Of a DNA stretch of 64,000 nucleotides, positions 34,963 to 43,617 are shown piece by piece (the stretch's first letter is position 1; each line of letters opens with the position of its first letter). Under the pieces are notes generated by a model, which was not told where the DNA came from, ran no database searches, and worked only from the letters and a program-made list of their open reading frames with translations. This DNA is from Bacteroides sp. GM023. Lineage in GTDB: Bacteria > Bacteroidota > Bacteroidia > Bacteroidales > Bacteroidaceae. The position numbers and the translations under genes were made by a program. The DNA lies in contig NZ_JAAXGE010000005.1 in NCBI RefSeq assembly GCF_014750685.1, forward strand, positions 558,001-622,000. Direction: 5' to 3'.

Positions 34963-37539
34963 TTAGAATACCATTAATACCATGAAACGAATACCGTTCT
35001 TGTTGATACCCGGATTGTCACGGTAGGTGAAACGATGTACATATTCAACGTGCAGCAACTTGAAAATGTTGTAGATACCGACACTTGCTTCGACATACGG
35101 CACTTTCGGGTCCATCACGAAACTGGTAAATTTACCATCGCGTGTCGGGAAACGGAACAAATCAGGATTATCACTCTTGAATGGATTGTTCTTATCTGTC
35201 AACGTCCCCCACAATGCACGGACGCGGAACATCTCTCTCCACTTCAAGTTCTTGATAAGCGGAATACGATTGAATAATTTTCCATTCATATCGTATGACA
35301 CAGACATGGAAGCGAAACGGTCGTTCAAGAATTCCATGTTATTGATAAGGTTGAACGTCTCGCGCTGCGTGATGTACGATAAGTTGGCTTCCGGCAGAAT
35401 CAACAGCGGGAAAGGAACTGTATTCCATTCCGCCCCTGCTTTCAGGCTCCAATCTATTTTTCCCCAGGAAGCAGGAAGCCAGAAACGTTTCCATACACTT
35501 GCTTCTGTACGGTTAAAGTTATATTCTCCGCCCATTACACCTTTGAATCCCATTGCATGAGTAAGCGTAAAGACAGGAGCATCCAGCGATACCGGTACAC
35601 GGCGTTGCTTGGAATTGACGAAAGATTCGCCCGGCGCATAACGCAGCGTCAGACTCGCTTCGGTAGTCGTAACGTCATGTACACGGGTTTGTGCAGCGTC
35701 GTTACGCAGATATTCCAATTTTCCGGTAGGCTCGTCGTTACGGTGGCGGAGCATCGCTTTCACTCCGAATCCCGTAAGCGTTTCGAGTTCGTAGTTGATG
35801 GTCGCGTCACGCATATAAGACATCTGGTCTACCGTCGTCGTTTTCAGTGACAGGAAGATATTATCCTTATCCGTAAACAGGAACTTATCCATCGGCGACA
35901 TTACATCATAACTGTACGTTGCCGAAATATAATGTTTCGGGAACTCCCAAACCACATAATCACGTTTGTTGAACGAATAAGTCAGCGTACCGCTGTATTT
36001 CCATCGCTCGTCTTTCAGACCGTAGGCGCCATAACCACTCAAGAACCAATGTTTATCGAAATGAGCCGTAGTCATACCGCTCAACCGGAAACGGGTTCCG
36101 TCAATGTAATTGCTTGAAATCATCGTATTGATAGGGCCGATGTCCACCTTACTCGGATGTCCTTTGCTGCCCGTCTCCACAAAGTTCTCAATCAGGGCTT
36201 TCGCTCCGAAGATGATATATTTGAATCCCGGAATCTGTTCGAGACGGTTGACGAATACGTCCATTGAACTTTCTTTCTTCGTCAGCGGCACCTGTCGGAC
36301 GCTTGCCCAGTATTCATCACTTTTCGAAAGCATATCCGCTTCCTTTATCACGCTTCCTTTCAACCGGAAAAGCCGTTGTTCGATAGGGTCGAATTTATAA
36401 TCGCTATATTTCGTGATTCGCTCCACCTGCAATCCGCCTGATGTTTTGTTGGAATTCCAGGAAAGGTCTACGGTCATGTTATCGTCGGACAATACCCAGT
36501 TGCCGTTGGGGAGCTGTTCGTACTGTTGTACGATATCCATGCGGTTGACGAAGTTTACTCCGGTCTTTTTGGGCAGGTTCATCGTACATTTCTGGACGGC
36601 ATACGTAGAGTCGTTCAGTACATACAGATGTCCGGTGAATCCGAAGTCCTGCGAATTCTGCGGAACAAAAGTCAGATGTACACATTCGCGCTTGTCTACC
36701 ATCAATGTGTCCATCAGATAATATTTATAGAAAGAAATGGCATTATTGCCGATAGGACTCACGAAACGCTGTTGAAGCAGACGGATGTCATCATCATAAA
36801 TATTAATATCGGCAAAGACGTCTTTCAATACAGTGCCGAGCATATCTCCCGTCGAGAAGAATTCTTCGATACCGTTGGAGTTCTTTCCTTTAATGATGGT
36901 TTTCTTGTTTTCGGGGTCTTTGCGGAAGATAGTTTGCGAAGCCGTTTCCTGTACGGAAATGGGGAGAATCAACTTATTCGTAGTTTCTGATACTTCCACC
37001 TGGTCTCTGAGGAAAGAATATTTCTTGTAGATACCTTTCTCGAGTTTTTCCGGGGTGAGGTCGTTGATAGACATTTTCATCTTCTCGTACTTGTCGTACT
37101 GATAGTAGTCGTTCACTTCGAGGGCTTGCGCCTTCTTGTGCTCGATAACCTTTTTCATGAATTCGACTGCCGGATTGTTCTTGCGGGAGTATTTTTCTTT
37201 CTGTGGTTTTACAACGACTTCACTTAGGATTACGTTGTCCGGGGCTAACTGGACATTGACTGTTTGGTTGCCATAGCTGACTTTCACAGTTTTGCTGACA
37301 TAACCAACGGCGGAGAAAACAAGTGTTCCCCCATTTCTGCGTGCTTCAAGACTATATTCCCCGTCAATATTGGTGATAGTACCCATATCTCTCTTTTCCT
37401 GATAGTAAACAGAGATATACATCAATGGTTCATGTGTCACTGAATCAGTAACTACCCCCTTTATTTGCTGTGCAAACGCATTTGAAGCTGCCAATACAAG
37501 TAAGAGCAGTATTAGTATTTTATTATATCGTTGTCTCAT
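34963..37539 (-). CDS. DUF5686 outer-membrane protein with carboxypeptidase-like regulatory domain
   Basis: The start is at 37539 (858 aa), where a signal peptide MRQRYNKILILLLLVLAASNAFAQ begins; the longer open frame lacks one. The -7 box TAACTTTG at 37558-37565 agrees. A CarboxypepD_reg-like domain (about 25-105, IKGVVTDSVTHEPL) is followed by a long DUF5686 region and a beta-barrel ending in VLMVF. The same architecture occurs widely in Bacteroidetes without assigned function. It lacks the plug domain of TonB receptors. Followed at once by rarA. Confidence 0.88.
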   Translation of the reverse strand: MRQRYNKILILLLLVLAASNAFAQQIKGVVTDSVTHEPLMYISVYYQEKRDMGTITNIDGEYSLEARRNGGTLVFSAVGYVSKTVKVSYGNQTVNVQLAPDNVILSEVVVKPQKEKYSRKNNPAVEFMKKVIEHKKAQALEVNDYYQYDKYEKMKMSINDLTPEKLEKGIYKKYSFLRDQVEVSETTNKLILPISVQETASQTIFRKDPENKKTIIKGKNSNGIEEFFSTGDMLGTVLKDVFADINIYDDDIRLLQQRFVSPIGNNAISFYKYYLMDTLMVDKRECVHLTFVPQNSQDFGFTGHLYVLNDSTYAVQKCTMNLPKKTGVNFVNRMDIVQQYEQLPNGNWVLSDDNMTVDLSWNSNKTSGGLQVERITKYSDYKFDPIEQRLFRLKGSVIKEADMLSKSDEYWASVRQVPLTKKESSMDVFVNRLEQIPGFKYIIFGAKALIENFVETGSKGHPSKVDIGPINTMISSNYIDGTRFRLSGMTTAHFDKHWFLSGYGAYGLKDERWKYSGTLTYSFNKRDYVVWEFPKHYISATYSYDVMSPMDKFLFTDKDNIFLSLKTTTVDQMSYMRDATINYELETLTGFGVKAMLRHRNDEPTGKLEYLRNDAAQTRVHDVTTTEASLTLRYAPGESFVNSKQRRVPVSLDAPVFTLTHAMGFKGVMGGEYNFNRTEASVWKRFWLPASWGKIDWSLKAGAEWNTVPFPLLILPEANLSYITQRETFNLINNMEFLNDRFASMSVSYDMNGKLFNRIPLIKNLKWREMFRVRALWGTLTDKNNPFKSDNPDLFRFPTRDGKFTSFVMDPKVPYVEASVGIYNIFKLLHVEYVHRFTYRDNPGINKNGIRFMVLMVF

Positions 37540-37710
37540 AACGTTCGTAGTAGGGCGCAAAGTTAACAAATAACTCTCATGATGAGAGAATATATAACTT
37601 TTTTTACCCATCGTTTTTGGTTGTTTACAAGCATATATCGTCCAATGGTCAAATAAGTTAGCCTTGGCATATATATTTAACAACTGGTTTCAGATTTAGT
37701 TTCAACCGTT

Positions 37711-37829
37711 GAAGCTATTTGTTTCCCGGTGCGAAACACTTTGTTTCACTACGGGAAACACTTTGTTCCTCGGTGTGAAACACTTTGTTTCCCGGTATGA
37801 AACACTTAGTTTCAAGGCGTGTTGAAACT
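37711..37829. repeat. Five-copy 22-bp tandem array between wecB-like gene and DUF5686 gene
   Basis: Units begin with GAA at 37711, 37733, 37755, 37777 and 37799 (exactly 22 bp apart), with a last degenerate start at 37824. The core GAAACACTTTGTTTC is itself an inverted repeat (GAAAC/GTTTC), followed by a variable 7-bp stretch such as CCGGTAT or ACTACGG. It begins about 40 bp after the stop codon of the epimerase-like gene and contains no open frame of note. Confidence 0.88.
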
Positions 37830-37871
37830 ATTAGCCCTACACTTGACAGAATAGGGCAAGTAAGGTAGTCG

Positions 37872-38957
37872 TTATTTGCTTGATAGAATCTGTACGATAC
37901 GTTCAGCAGTGCGTCCATCCCAACGTTCGGGAAGTTCGCCGCGCTTCCATTCGCCTTTCATCAGCGTATCCATAGTCTTGGCGAGTAGAACAGGGTCTTC
38001 CCCGACAAGTTCGTTGGTTCCCATACGCCACGTTTCCGGGTGTTCGGCATACGTATTGAGGGTGATGCAAGGAATACCCAGGAAGGTTGCTTCTTCCGCC
38101 ACGTTGCCGGAGTCGGTAATAATTCCTTTTGCCTTATTAATCAGGTAGCCGAAGAAAAGATAATTCTGTGGCGGCATGATATGCAGGTTCGGAGCTTCGA
38201 TACCTAGTTCTTTGATAGCATTGCGTACATATGTGTGCAGTGGTGCTACGATAGGCATGCCGGCAGACTTTTCAATGATTGTTTCCATCAGTCGTTTCAG
38301 ATTCTCTCTGTCATTGAGTAATACGCGACGGTTGAGAGTGAGCAGGAGATAATTGCCTTCCTGCAATCCCAGTACGGAGAACCATATCGGTTTGAGTAAT
38401 CGGTTGCGGTTGTAGCGGATGGCATCTATAAGGATATTGCCTACATAATATACGTTTTCACTTTCCGTTCCTGTCTGGTTCAAGTTACGGTTGGCAACCA
38501 TGCCGGCTGTAAACAGATAGTCGGATAGTCCGTCCGTAATCATACGGTTCACTTCTTTCGGCATCTTCATATCAAAAGAACGGGTGCCGGCTACGAGGTG
38601 TGCCACTTTGATTCCTTGCTTTTTGGCAACGATGGCGCAACTCATGGTTGTGGTCAGGTCGTCTACCACAAGAACAACGTGTGCCGGGTTTTCGGTCAGC
38701 TCCTGTTCGAAGGCTACCATGATTCCTGCTGTCAAAGTCGTTGGATTACTACTTTCTACTCCCAGATAGACATCGGGAGCTTTCATGTCGAGGTCCGAAA
38801 AGAGAGAAGCATCCAGACTCGTATCATCTTTTCTGCCCGTATAGACCAGTCGGTAAGAGATACTTTTACCCAGCGCCCGTGCGGCTTCAATAGCGCGTGT
38901 AATGGGAGCTATCTTCATGAAATTGGGGCGTGCCCCGGCAACAATTGTTATTTTCAT
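37872..38957 (-). CDS. UDP-N-acetylglucosamine 2-epimerase-like protein (WecB fold), altered active site
   Basis: 361 residues with the GT-B fold of non-hydrolysing UDP-GlcNAc 2-epimerases: GARPNFMKIAPI (8-19), VGNILIDA (172-179), DSGNVAEEATFLGIP near 285. Key positions differ from E. coli WecB by my alignment: HGDTTT reads VDDLTTT (98-104), VEAGLRS reads VAGTRS with Val122 for the glutamate, and THRRE reads TLNRR with Asn209 for the histidine; the PEE-like glutamate is kept (KE, 134-135). A different substrate or loss of classic activity is possible. The -7 box TACATTTG is at 38992-38999. It is a single gene, not in a glycan cluster. Confidence 0.75.
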   Translation of the reverse strand: MKITIVAGARPNFMKIAPITRAIEAARALGKSISYRLVYTGRKDDTSLDASLFSDLDMKAPDVYLGVESSNPTTLTAGIMVAFEQELTENPAHVVLVVDDLTTTMSCAIVAKKQGIKVAHLVAGTRSFDMKMPKEVNRMITDGLSDYLFTAGMVANRNLNQTGTESENVYYVGNILIDAIRYNRNRLLKPIWFSVLGLQEGNYLLLTLNRRVLLNDRENLKRLMETIIEKSAGMPIVAPLHTYVRNAIKELGIEAPNLHIMPPQNYLFFGYLINKAKGIITDSGNVAEEATFLGIPCITLNTYAEHPETWRMGTNELVGEDPVLLAKTMDTLMKGEWKRGELPERWDGRTAERIVQILSSK

Positions 38958-39049
38958 ATTGTTTCTATCATATTCGGTTTAATTCGTGAAGCAAATGTAC
39001 ATTTTCTTACGGAATTTATTCGTTACTTTGCATACAAAATAACAAATAT

Positions 39050-39688
39050 ATGCCCACATTCGTTCAAATTCTTGATTTTATAGGCACATTTGCCTTTGCT
39101 ATTAGTGGTATCCGGCTCGCTTCGGCAAAACGTTTCGACTGGTTCGGAGCCTATGTTGTAGGACTTGCTACGGCTATCGGTGGTGGTACTCTTCGTGATG
39201 TCCTGCTCGATGTTACTCCGGGATGGATGACAAATCCTATTTATTTGATTTGTACGGGACTGGCTTTGCTGTGGGTGATTTGCTTCGGACGCTGGCTTAT
39301 CCGGCTCAACAATACGTTCTTTATCTTCGACTCCATCGGACTGGCGCTGTTCACTGTGGTAGGTGTGGGCAAAAGTATTGCCTTGGGCTATCCTTTTTGG
39401 GTAGCAATCATTATGGGTAGCATCACGGGAGCGGCAGGTGGTGTGATTCGTGATGTCTTTATCAACGAAATCCCCCTGATATTCCGAAAAGAAATTTATG
39501 CGATGGCCTGTGTGGTAGGCGGTATTGCCTACTGGCTTTGCGATGTCGCAGGACTTGAGTCGTACGGATGCCAGCTCATTGGCGGGTCGGCTGTATTCCT
39601 GACCCGCATCCTGGCTGTAAAATATCACATCTGTCTGCCTATATTAAAAGGTGGGGAAGATATAAAAGAAGATGTAAAAGAGGAGTAG
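39050..39688 (+). CDS. TRIC-family cation channel protein (UPF0126/YadS type)
   Basis: 212 residues with six or seven membrane helices in two similar halves. The family's glycine and arginine-aspartate motifs appear twice: AIGGGTLRDVLL near 41-52 and GAAGGVIRDVF near 125-136. Bacterial TRIC homologues form trimeric potassium-type channels; the physiological role is unknown. Convergent with the DUF4251 gene with 7 bp between stops. Confidence 0.9.
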   Translation: MPTFVQILDFIGTFAFAISGIRLASAKRFDWFGAYVVGLATAIGGGTLRDVLLDVTPGWMTNPIYLICTGLALLWVICFGRWLIRLNNTFFIFDSIGLALFTVVGVGKSIALGYPFWVAIIMGSITGAAGGVIRDVFINEIPLIFRKEIYAMACVVGGIAYWLCDVAGLESYGCQLIGGSAVFLTRILAVKYHICLPILKGGEDIKEDVKEE

Positions 39689-39695
39689 GGAATAC

Positions 39696-40190
39696 TTACT
39701 CGTCTTTCATATCCAATTCTCCCTGAAAACTGATGGATTGACGATTCTGCATATTGACATCAATGCTTGTCGAACCGTTGGAGTACACTTTTGCCCTGAA
39801 TTCATACCTGTCTTCAGGATTTCGGGCGATGAACTTGATTACAGCATTCCCTTTCTTATCCATTTCCATGGTATATTCCTTGAGGGGCGCCCGGAAGTTC
39901 AGTCCGTCTCCGCCACCATAAGGGATACTGTAAGCCCGTCCGAAATAAGGCAGATAGGAGATGACCGAATCATTTCTGATTTCCAGTGAGTAGGGAGATG
40001 TCAGAGGAATGGAACGTCCGCGCATCGGCAGGGCGGTCTGTACATCTATCTTGTAGTTCTCGGATGCGATGAGCTTTTTTACAGCTTCTTTCTTCTGTTC
40101 CTTTTTCTCCTTTTTACTTTGAGCCGAAAGGGTGGGGAAGCCTACTAGCAAGGCTAGTAGCAACATTAAGATTTGTTTCTTCGTTTTCAT
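39696..40190 (-). CDS. DUF4251 domain protein, secreted
   Basis: 164 residues from the ATG at 40190, where a signal MKTKKQILMLLLALLVGFPTLSAQ begins. A lysine/glutamate-rich stretch (SKKEKKEQKKEAVKKLI) leads into the DUF4251 domain with YLPYFGRAYSIPYGGGDGLNF. Function unknown; members are common in Bacteroides and likely periplasmic. A TATATTTG box at 40230-40237 gives a leader of about 35 nt. Confidence 0.85.
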   Translation of the reverse strand: MKTKKQILMLLLALLVGFPTLSAQSKKEKKEQKKEAVKKLIASENYKIDVQTALPMRGRSIPLTSPYSLEIRNDSVISYLPYFGRAYSIPYGGGDGLNFRAPLKEYTMEMDKKGNAVIKFIARNPEDRYEFRAKVYSNGSTSIDVNMQNRQSISFQGELDMKDE

Positions 40191-40239
40191 ATCAGTTGCA
40201 TTTAGGTTGATATATACATGTATAACAATCAAATATACT

Positions 40240-40294
40240 AAAAAGTCAGGAACTCTTCTCTTTTCTTTAATGAAAATTAAACAGAAATCCTGAC
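40240..40294 (-). terminator. Probable terminator of the lemA-htpX operon
   Basis: GTCAGGA (about 40245-40251) pairs with TCCTGAC (40288-40294) around a large loop that has some inner pairing; on the minus strand TTTTT follows. Weaker than the other hairpins in the window. Confidence 0.45.
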
Positions 40295-40363
40295 CTTTGC
40301 CATAATGTATGTCTTGCCTTATGTCCCGATATGTCTTGTCTATACCTTATATATAAGGAGAAC

Positions 40364-41332
40364 TTAGAACTGTTCCAATATCTCAATCCGTTTTTCAATA
40401 GGGGGATGAGTGGCGAACAAACCACTTAGTTTGCTGTATAACCCTTTAGTTTGCTTTTTAGGGTTCTGAATAAATAATTGGGCTACGTCTTTCCGTTCCA
40501 CAGCTTCTATCGTCGGGTCGACAGATATTTTACGCAAAGCACTGGCAAGCGCCAATGGATTCTTCGTCATTTCTGCCGAACCTGCATCTGCCATGTACTC
40601 GCGTTTGCGTGAAATGGCAAAACGCATCAGACTGGCGAAAAGGAAACCGATGGCAGCTATCAGTAAAGCTACAAGCATAAAGAGGAGAATTCCCCCGTTA
40701 CTTTTGCTGTTACTGCTGCTGCGTACACGCATATGTGTAAGTGCATAGAATGTGATTTCCGTCAGCATGGAGAAGATACCTACAAACACGATGGAGATAA
40801 TCAGCAGCCGCACATCCCGGTTACGAATGTGGGTAAGCTCATGTCCGATGACTGCTTCCAGTTCTTCATCATTCAGCTTCTTGATGATACCTTCGGAAAG
40901 AGTGATAGTATATGTGCGGTCATTGATGCCGCTTGCAAATGCATTCAGCGAATTATCATAGATAATATTTATCTTCGGCATGCTCATCCCTTGGGTCATA
41001 CAGAGGTTTTCCACCAGATTATAAACGCGTTTGTTCTCTTTGCGGTCTAGTGGTTTGGAACCTGTGGCGGAATTGATAATACTTGTATTAGCCCAATAAG
41101 CAATAAGAAACCAAATCAGCACTACTCCTAAAACATACGGCAGGGAAGAAAGGAAAAAATGATTGACTATAGGTATCATTTCAACTTCCATGCTTTTATC
41201 ATATCCAAAAAGAATCAGCAGGTAACAGGACAGATAAAGAAGCCCTGTTACCAGGCAAGGAAAGAGGAACAATAGAAACGCGGAACGTAAGTTGTTCCGG
41301 CTCTGCTGTGTTTGGATTCCGACGTATTGCAT
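40364..41332 (-). CDS. htpX: M48-family membrane zinc metalloprotease (HtpX-like)
   Basis: 322 residues. Two N-terminal membrane helices, then the zinc motif HELTH (164-168), two further membrane helices (about 175-230) and the third zinc ligand in REYMADAGSAE. This is the HtpX architecture: membrane-protein quality control with the active site in the cytosol. It follows lemA by 35 bp in one operon, a very common pairing. The symbol is by family; other M48B proteins look alike. Confidence 0.88.
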   Translation of the reverse strand: MQYVGIQTQQSRNNLRSAFLLFLFPCLVTGLLYLSCYLLILFGYDKSMEVEMIPIVNHFFLSSLPYVLGVVLIWFLIAYWANTSIINSATGSKPLDRKENKRVYNLVENLCMTQGMSMPKINIIYDNSLNAFASGINDRTYTITLSEGIIKKLNDEELEAVIGHELTHIRNRDVRLLIISIVFVGIFSMLTEITFYALTHMRVRSSSNSKSNGGILLFMLVALLIAAIGFLFASLMRFAISRKREYMADAGSAEMTKNPLALASALRKISVDPTIEAVERKDVAQLFIQNPKKQTKGLYSKLSGLFATHPPIEKRIEILEQF

Positions 41333-41367
41333 CGCGTGTTTGATTTATGCAGTGAGTGAACGGTGGA

Positions 41368-41928
41368 TTAGAAATTGATTTTCGGTGCCTGTTCCAAGTT
41401 GGCGCGTTCGTTCTTGCCCAAATCGAACATGATTTCCCTTTGGAATCCGGTCATGCCTGCTATAATATTTGATGGGAAGGTTTGCACGGCGTTATTGTAC
41501 TCTTTGGTTGCCGAGTTGAAATAACGACGGACAGCAGCCAGCTTATTCTCTACATCGGATATTTCTTCCTGTAATTGCAGGAAATTCTGATTTGCTTTTA
41601 GGTCGGGATAGGCTTCTAATGTGATTTTCAGTCCTGCGAGAGCAGAGCTTAACTGATTTTCAGCCGCTATCTTATCGTCGATAGTCTTGGCGTTGACAGC
41701 ACCGTTACGTGCCTGAATCACACGGTCGAGTGTTTCTTTTTCGTGTGCGGCATATCCTTTCACGGTATCTACCAATTGGGGAATCAGGTCATGGCGTTGC
41801 TTCAACTGTACGTCGATGTCGGCAAATGCGTTTTCACGGTTGTTTCTTAGTCTCACTAGCGAATTGTACATGGAAGCAAAGATAATGCCCAGTAATACAA
41901 TAATTCCTACAATAATAAGTATAGCCAT
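41368..41928 (-). CDS. lemA: LemA-family protein
   Basis: 186 residues. One N-terminal membrane helix (AILIIVGIIVLLGIIFASMY) followed by the LemA helical bundle (NSLVRLRNNRENAFADIDVQLKQRHDLIPQLV, and the SDVENKLAAVRRYFNSATKEYN signature). Role unclear; the gene often precedes an M48 protease, as here. Transcribed divergently from the sigma-factor gene. Confidence 0.92.
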   Translation of the reverse strand: MAILIIVGIIVLLGIIFASMYNSLVRLRNNRENAFADIDVQLKQRHDLIPQLVDTVKGYAAHEKETLDRVIQARNGAVNAKTIDDKIAAENQLSSALAGLKITLEAYPDLKANQNFLQLQEEISDVENKLAAVRRYFNSATKEYNNAVQTFPSNIIAGMTGFQREIMFDLGKNERANLEQAPKINF

Positions 41929-42016
41929 CGTCTTTTAATTTATTTGATAATGTTAATCAAAAGTAATCTATTTGATTCTTTTAAGCAAATTAATGGTCAT
42001 CTTTTTATCCGGATAC

Positions 42017-42054
42017 CACCTGAAAACTATCAAAAAGCACCTGAAAACTATCAT
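42017..42054. repeat. Two-copy 21-bp direct repeat between lemA and the sigma-factor gene
   Basis: CACCTGAAAACTATCA occurs at 42017 and 42038, 21 bp apart, in the 240-bp divergent promoter region. The second copy runs into CTATCATTTGATAG, a small inverted repeat. Unlike the others it is not at a gene 3' end and could be an operator. Confidence 0.75.
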
Positions 42055-42168
42055 TTGATAGAAATAGCCCCTAAGAAATGATTAAAATACCCCTGTGTGA
42101 GACGCAAAATACCTTTAAACTTGCAACCGACGAGAAAAACGAAATATTAACCATAAAACCCTTAAAGT

Positions 42169-42672
42169 ATGAAAAGTTTAAGTTTCAGAAAAGATTTAAT
42201 TGGAGTTCAGGAGGAGTTGCTGCGTTTTGCTTATAAACTAACGGCCAACCGCGAAGAAGCGAACGATTTGTTGCAGGAAACATCTTTAAAAGCCTTGGAT
42301 AATGAGGAAAAATTTGCTCCGGACACAAATTTCAAGGGATGGATGTATACTATCATGCGTAACATCTTTATTAATAACTACCGGAAAATTGTACGCGACC
42401 AGACTTTTGTAGACCCCACCGATAATTATTATCACTTGAACCTGCCGCAAGATTCAGGATTCGAAAGCACGGTAGGTGCTTATGACTTGAAGGAAATGCA
42501 TCGCATTGTCAATGCATTGCCCAAAGAGTACAAGGTGCCTTTTTCCATGCACGTATCCGGTTTCAAATACCGTGAGATTGCGGAGAAGTTAGGTTTACCC
42601 TTAGGCACAGTGAAGAGCCGCATTTTCTTCACACGTCAACGTTTACAACAAGAACTGAAGGACTTCGTATAA
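42169..42672 (+). CDS. ECF-type RNA polymerase sigma factor
   Basis: 167 residues with sigma region 2 (ELLRFAYKLTANREEANDLLQETSLKAL, KGWMYTIMRNIFINNYR) and region 4 (LPKEYKVPFSMHVSGFKYREIAEKLGLPLGTVKSRIFFTRQRL). No anti-sigma gene follows, unlike the usual FecIR arrangement, so it belongs to the stand-alone ECF group common in Bacteroides. It is followed by a strong terminator. Confidence 0.93.
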   Translation: MKSLSFRKDLIGVQEELLRFAYKLTANREEANDLLQETSLKALDNEEKFAPDTNFKGWMYTIMRNIFINNYRKIVRDQTFVDPTDNYYHLNLPQDSGFESTVGAYDLKEMHRIVNALPKEYKVPFSMHVSGFKYREIAEKLGLPLGTVKSRIFFTRQRLQQELKDFV

Positions 42673-42711
42673 ATGAGGATAACACACATACAAACAAGCT
42701 TATTGATATAA

Positions 42712-42752
42712 AAGGAGCAACGAGAATTTATTCTCTTGCTCCTTCTTTTTTT
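42712..42752 (+). terminator. Terminator of the sigma-factor gene
   Basis: AAGGAGCAA-C-GAGAA pairs with TTCTC-TTGCTCCTT (42712-42744), then CTTTTTTT. Strong stem with one bulge. Confidence 0.88.
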
Positions 42753-42760
42753 ATATAAAG

Positions 42761-42850
42761 CCTCTCCAAAGGAGAGGGGGTAAGAAATGACTCATAAACA
42801 GTTGATTAACAGAACGAATTTAGCTCCCTTTCCATGGGAGAGGGTTGGGG
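42761..42850. repeat. REP-like element with two GGAGAGGG palindromes
   Basis: CCTCTCC-AAA-GGAGAGG (42761-42777) and CTCCCTTTCCATGGGAG (42824-42840), followed by AGGGTTGGGG. The two palindromes lie 47 bp apart between convergent genes. The GGAGAGGGTTGGGG word is reminiscent of dispersed intergenic repeats in Bacteroidetes. Confidence 0.5.
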
Positions 42851-42870
42851 AATTCCTTTACGGTATCTGC

Positions 42871-43617
42871 CTACCGCTTTTTTTTCTTTTTCTTACTGTC
42901 TTTCTTTTCCGTAGCTTTTTCTTCCGGCGGGAACTTGGGAACCAGGTTCATCAACCGTAATATCTGATTTTGTCGTTTTAATATGTATGGCGAAGGTTTC
43001 GCCGAATTAAATCGTATTGGATTGGGAAGGGTAGCGGCTATGAGGGCGCATTGGCCTTTCGTTAATTTGGCGGCTGTTGTGCCGAACTTATTTTCTGCGG
43101 TAGCTTGTGCACCGTAGATGCCTTTTCCCATTTCAATAGAGTTGAGATAGACTTCCATAATTCGCTCTTTCGACCAGAATGTTTCGATAAGGAACGTGAA
43201 ATAGACTTCAAGTCCTTTCCGTACCCACGAAGACTGCGGCCATAGGAACACATTCTTGGCTGCCTGCTGACTGATGGTGCTTGCACCCCGTTGCCGTTTG
43301 CGTGTTTCATTCTCTTTCATCGCTTTCTTGATTTCTACGAAATCGAACCCGTTGTGCTCGGCAAAACGGTTGTCTTCGGAAGCAATGACTGCCATCGGCA
43401 GGCTAGGAGATATCTTATCAAAAGAAACCCACGTGTGTTTCCACGTGGGTTTATCTCCTGAGAAAATCTGCTGAACGCTTCGGATAACCATTAACGGAGT
43501 GATATAAACCGGCATAAACCGGTAAATAATGACCGTCAATAAAGTCGATGCAAAGAAGAATATCAGCAGGTTGCGTGTATAACGCAGTAATTTCTTAATG
43601 AGAAGCGGCTTGTGCAT
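42871..43617 (-). CDS. mtgA: Monofunctional peptidoglycan glycosyltransferase
   Basis: 248 residues: one N-terminal membrane helix and a GT51 domain with catalytic Glu81 in ASEDNRFAEHNGFD and the motifs RGASTISQQAAKNVFLWP and KERIMEVYLNSIEMGKGIYG. It polymerises lipid II into glycan strands. The tail is lysine-rich (KDSKKKKKKR). The start overlaps the OmpA-lipoprotein gene by 23 bp, so both are in one operon. Confidence 0.93.
   Translation of the reverse strand: MHKPLLIKKLLRYTRNLLIFFFASTLLTVIIYRFMPVYITPLMVIRSVQQIFSGDKPTWKHTWVSFDKISPSLPMAVIASEDNRFAEHNGFDFVEIKKAMKENETRKRQRGASTISQQAAKNVFLWPQSSWVRKGLEVYFTFLIETFWSKERIMEVYLNSIEMGKGIYGAQATAENKFGTTAAKLTKGQCALIAATLPNPIRFNSAKPSPYILKRQNQILRLMNLVPKFPPEEKATEKKDSKKKKKKR

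Noticed and set aside
37711..37829. CRISPR array
   Set aside because: Units of 22 bp run head to tail with no unique spacers of 30 bp or so, and no cas genes are in the window. The same holds for the other arrays.
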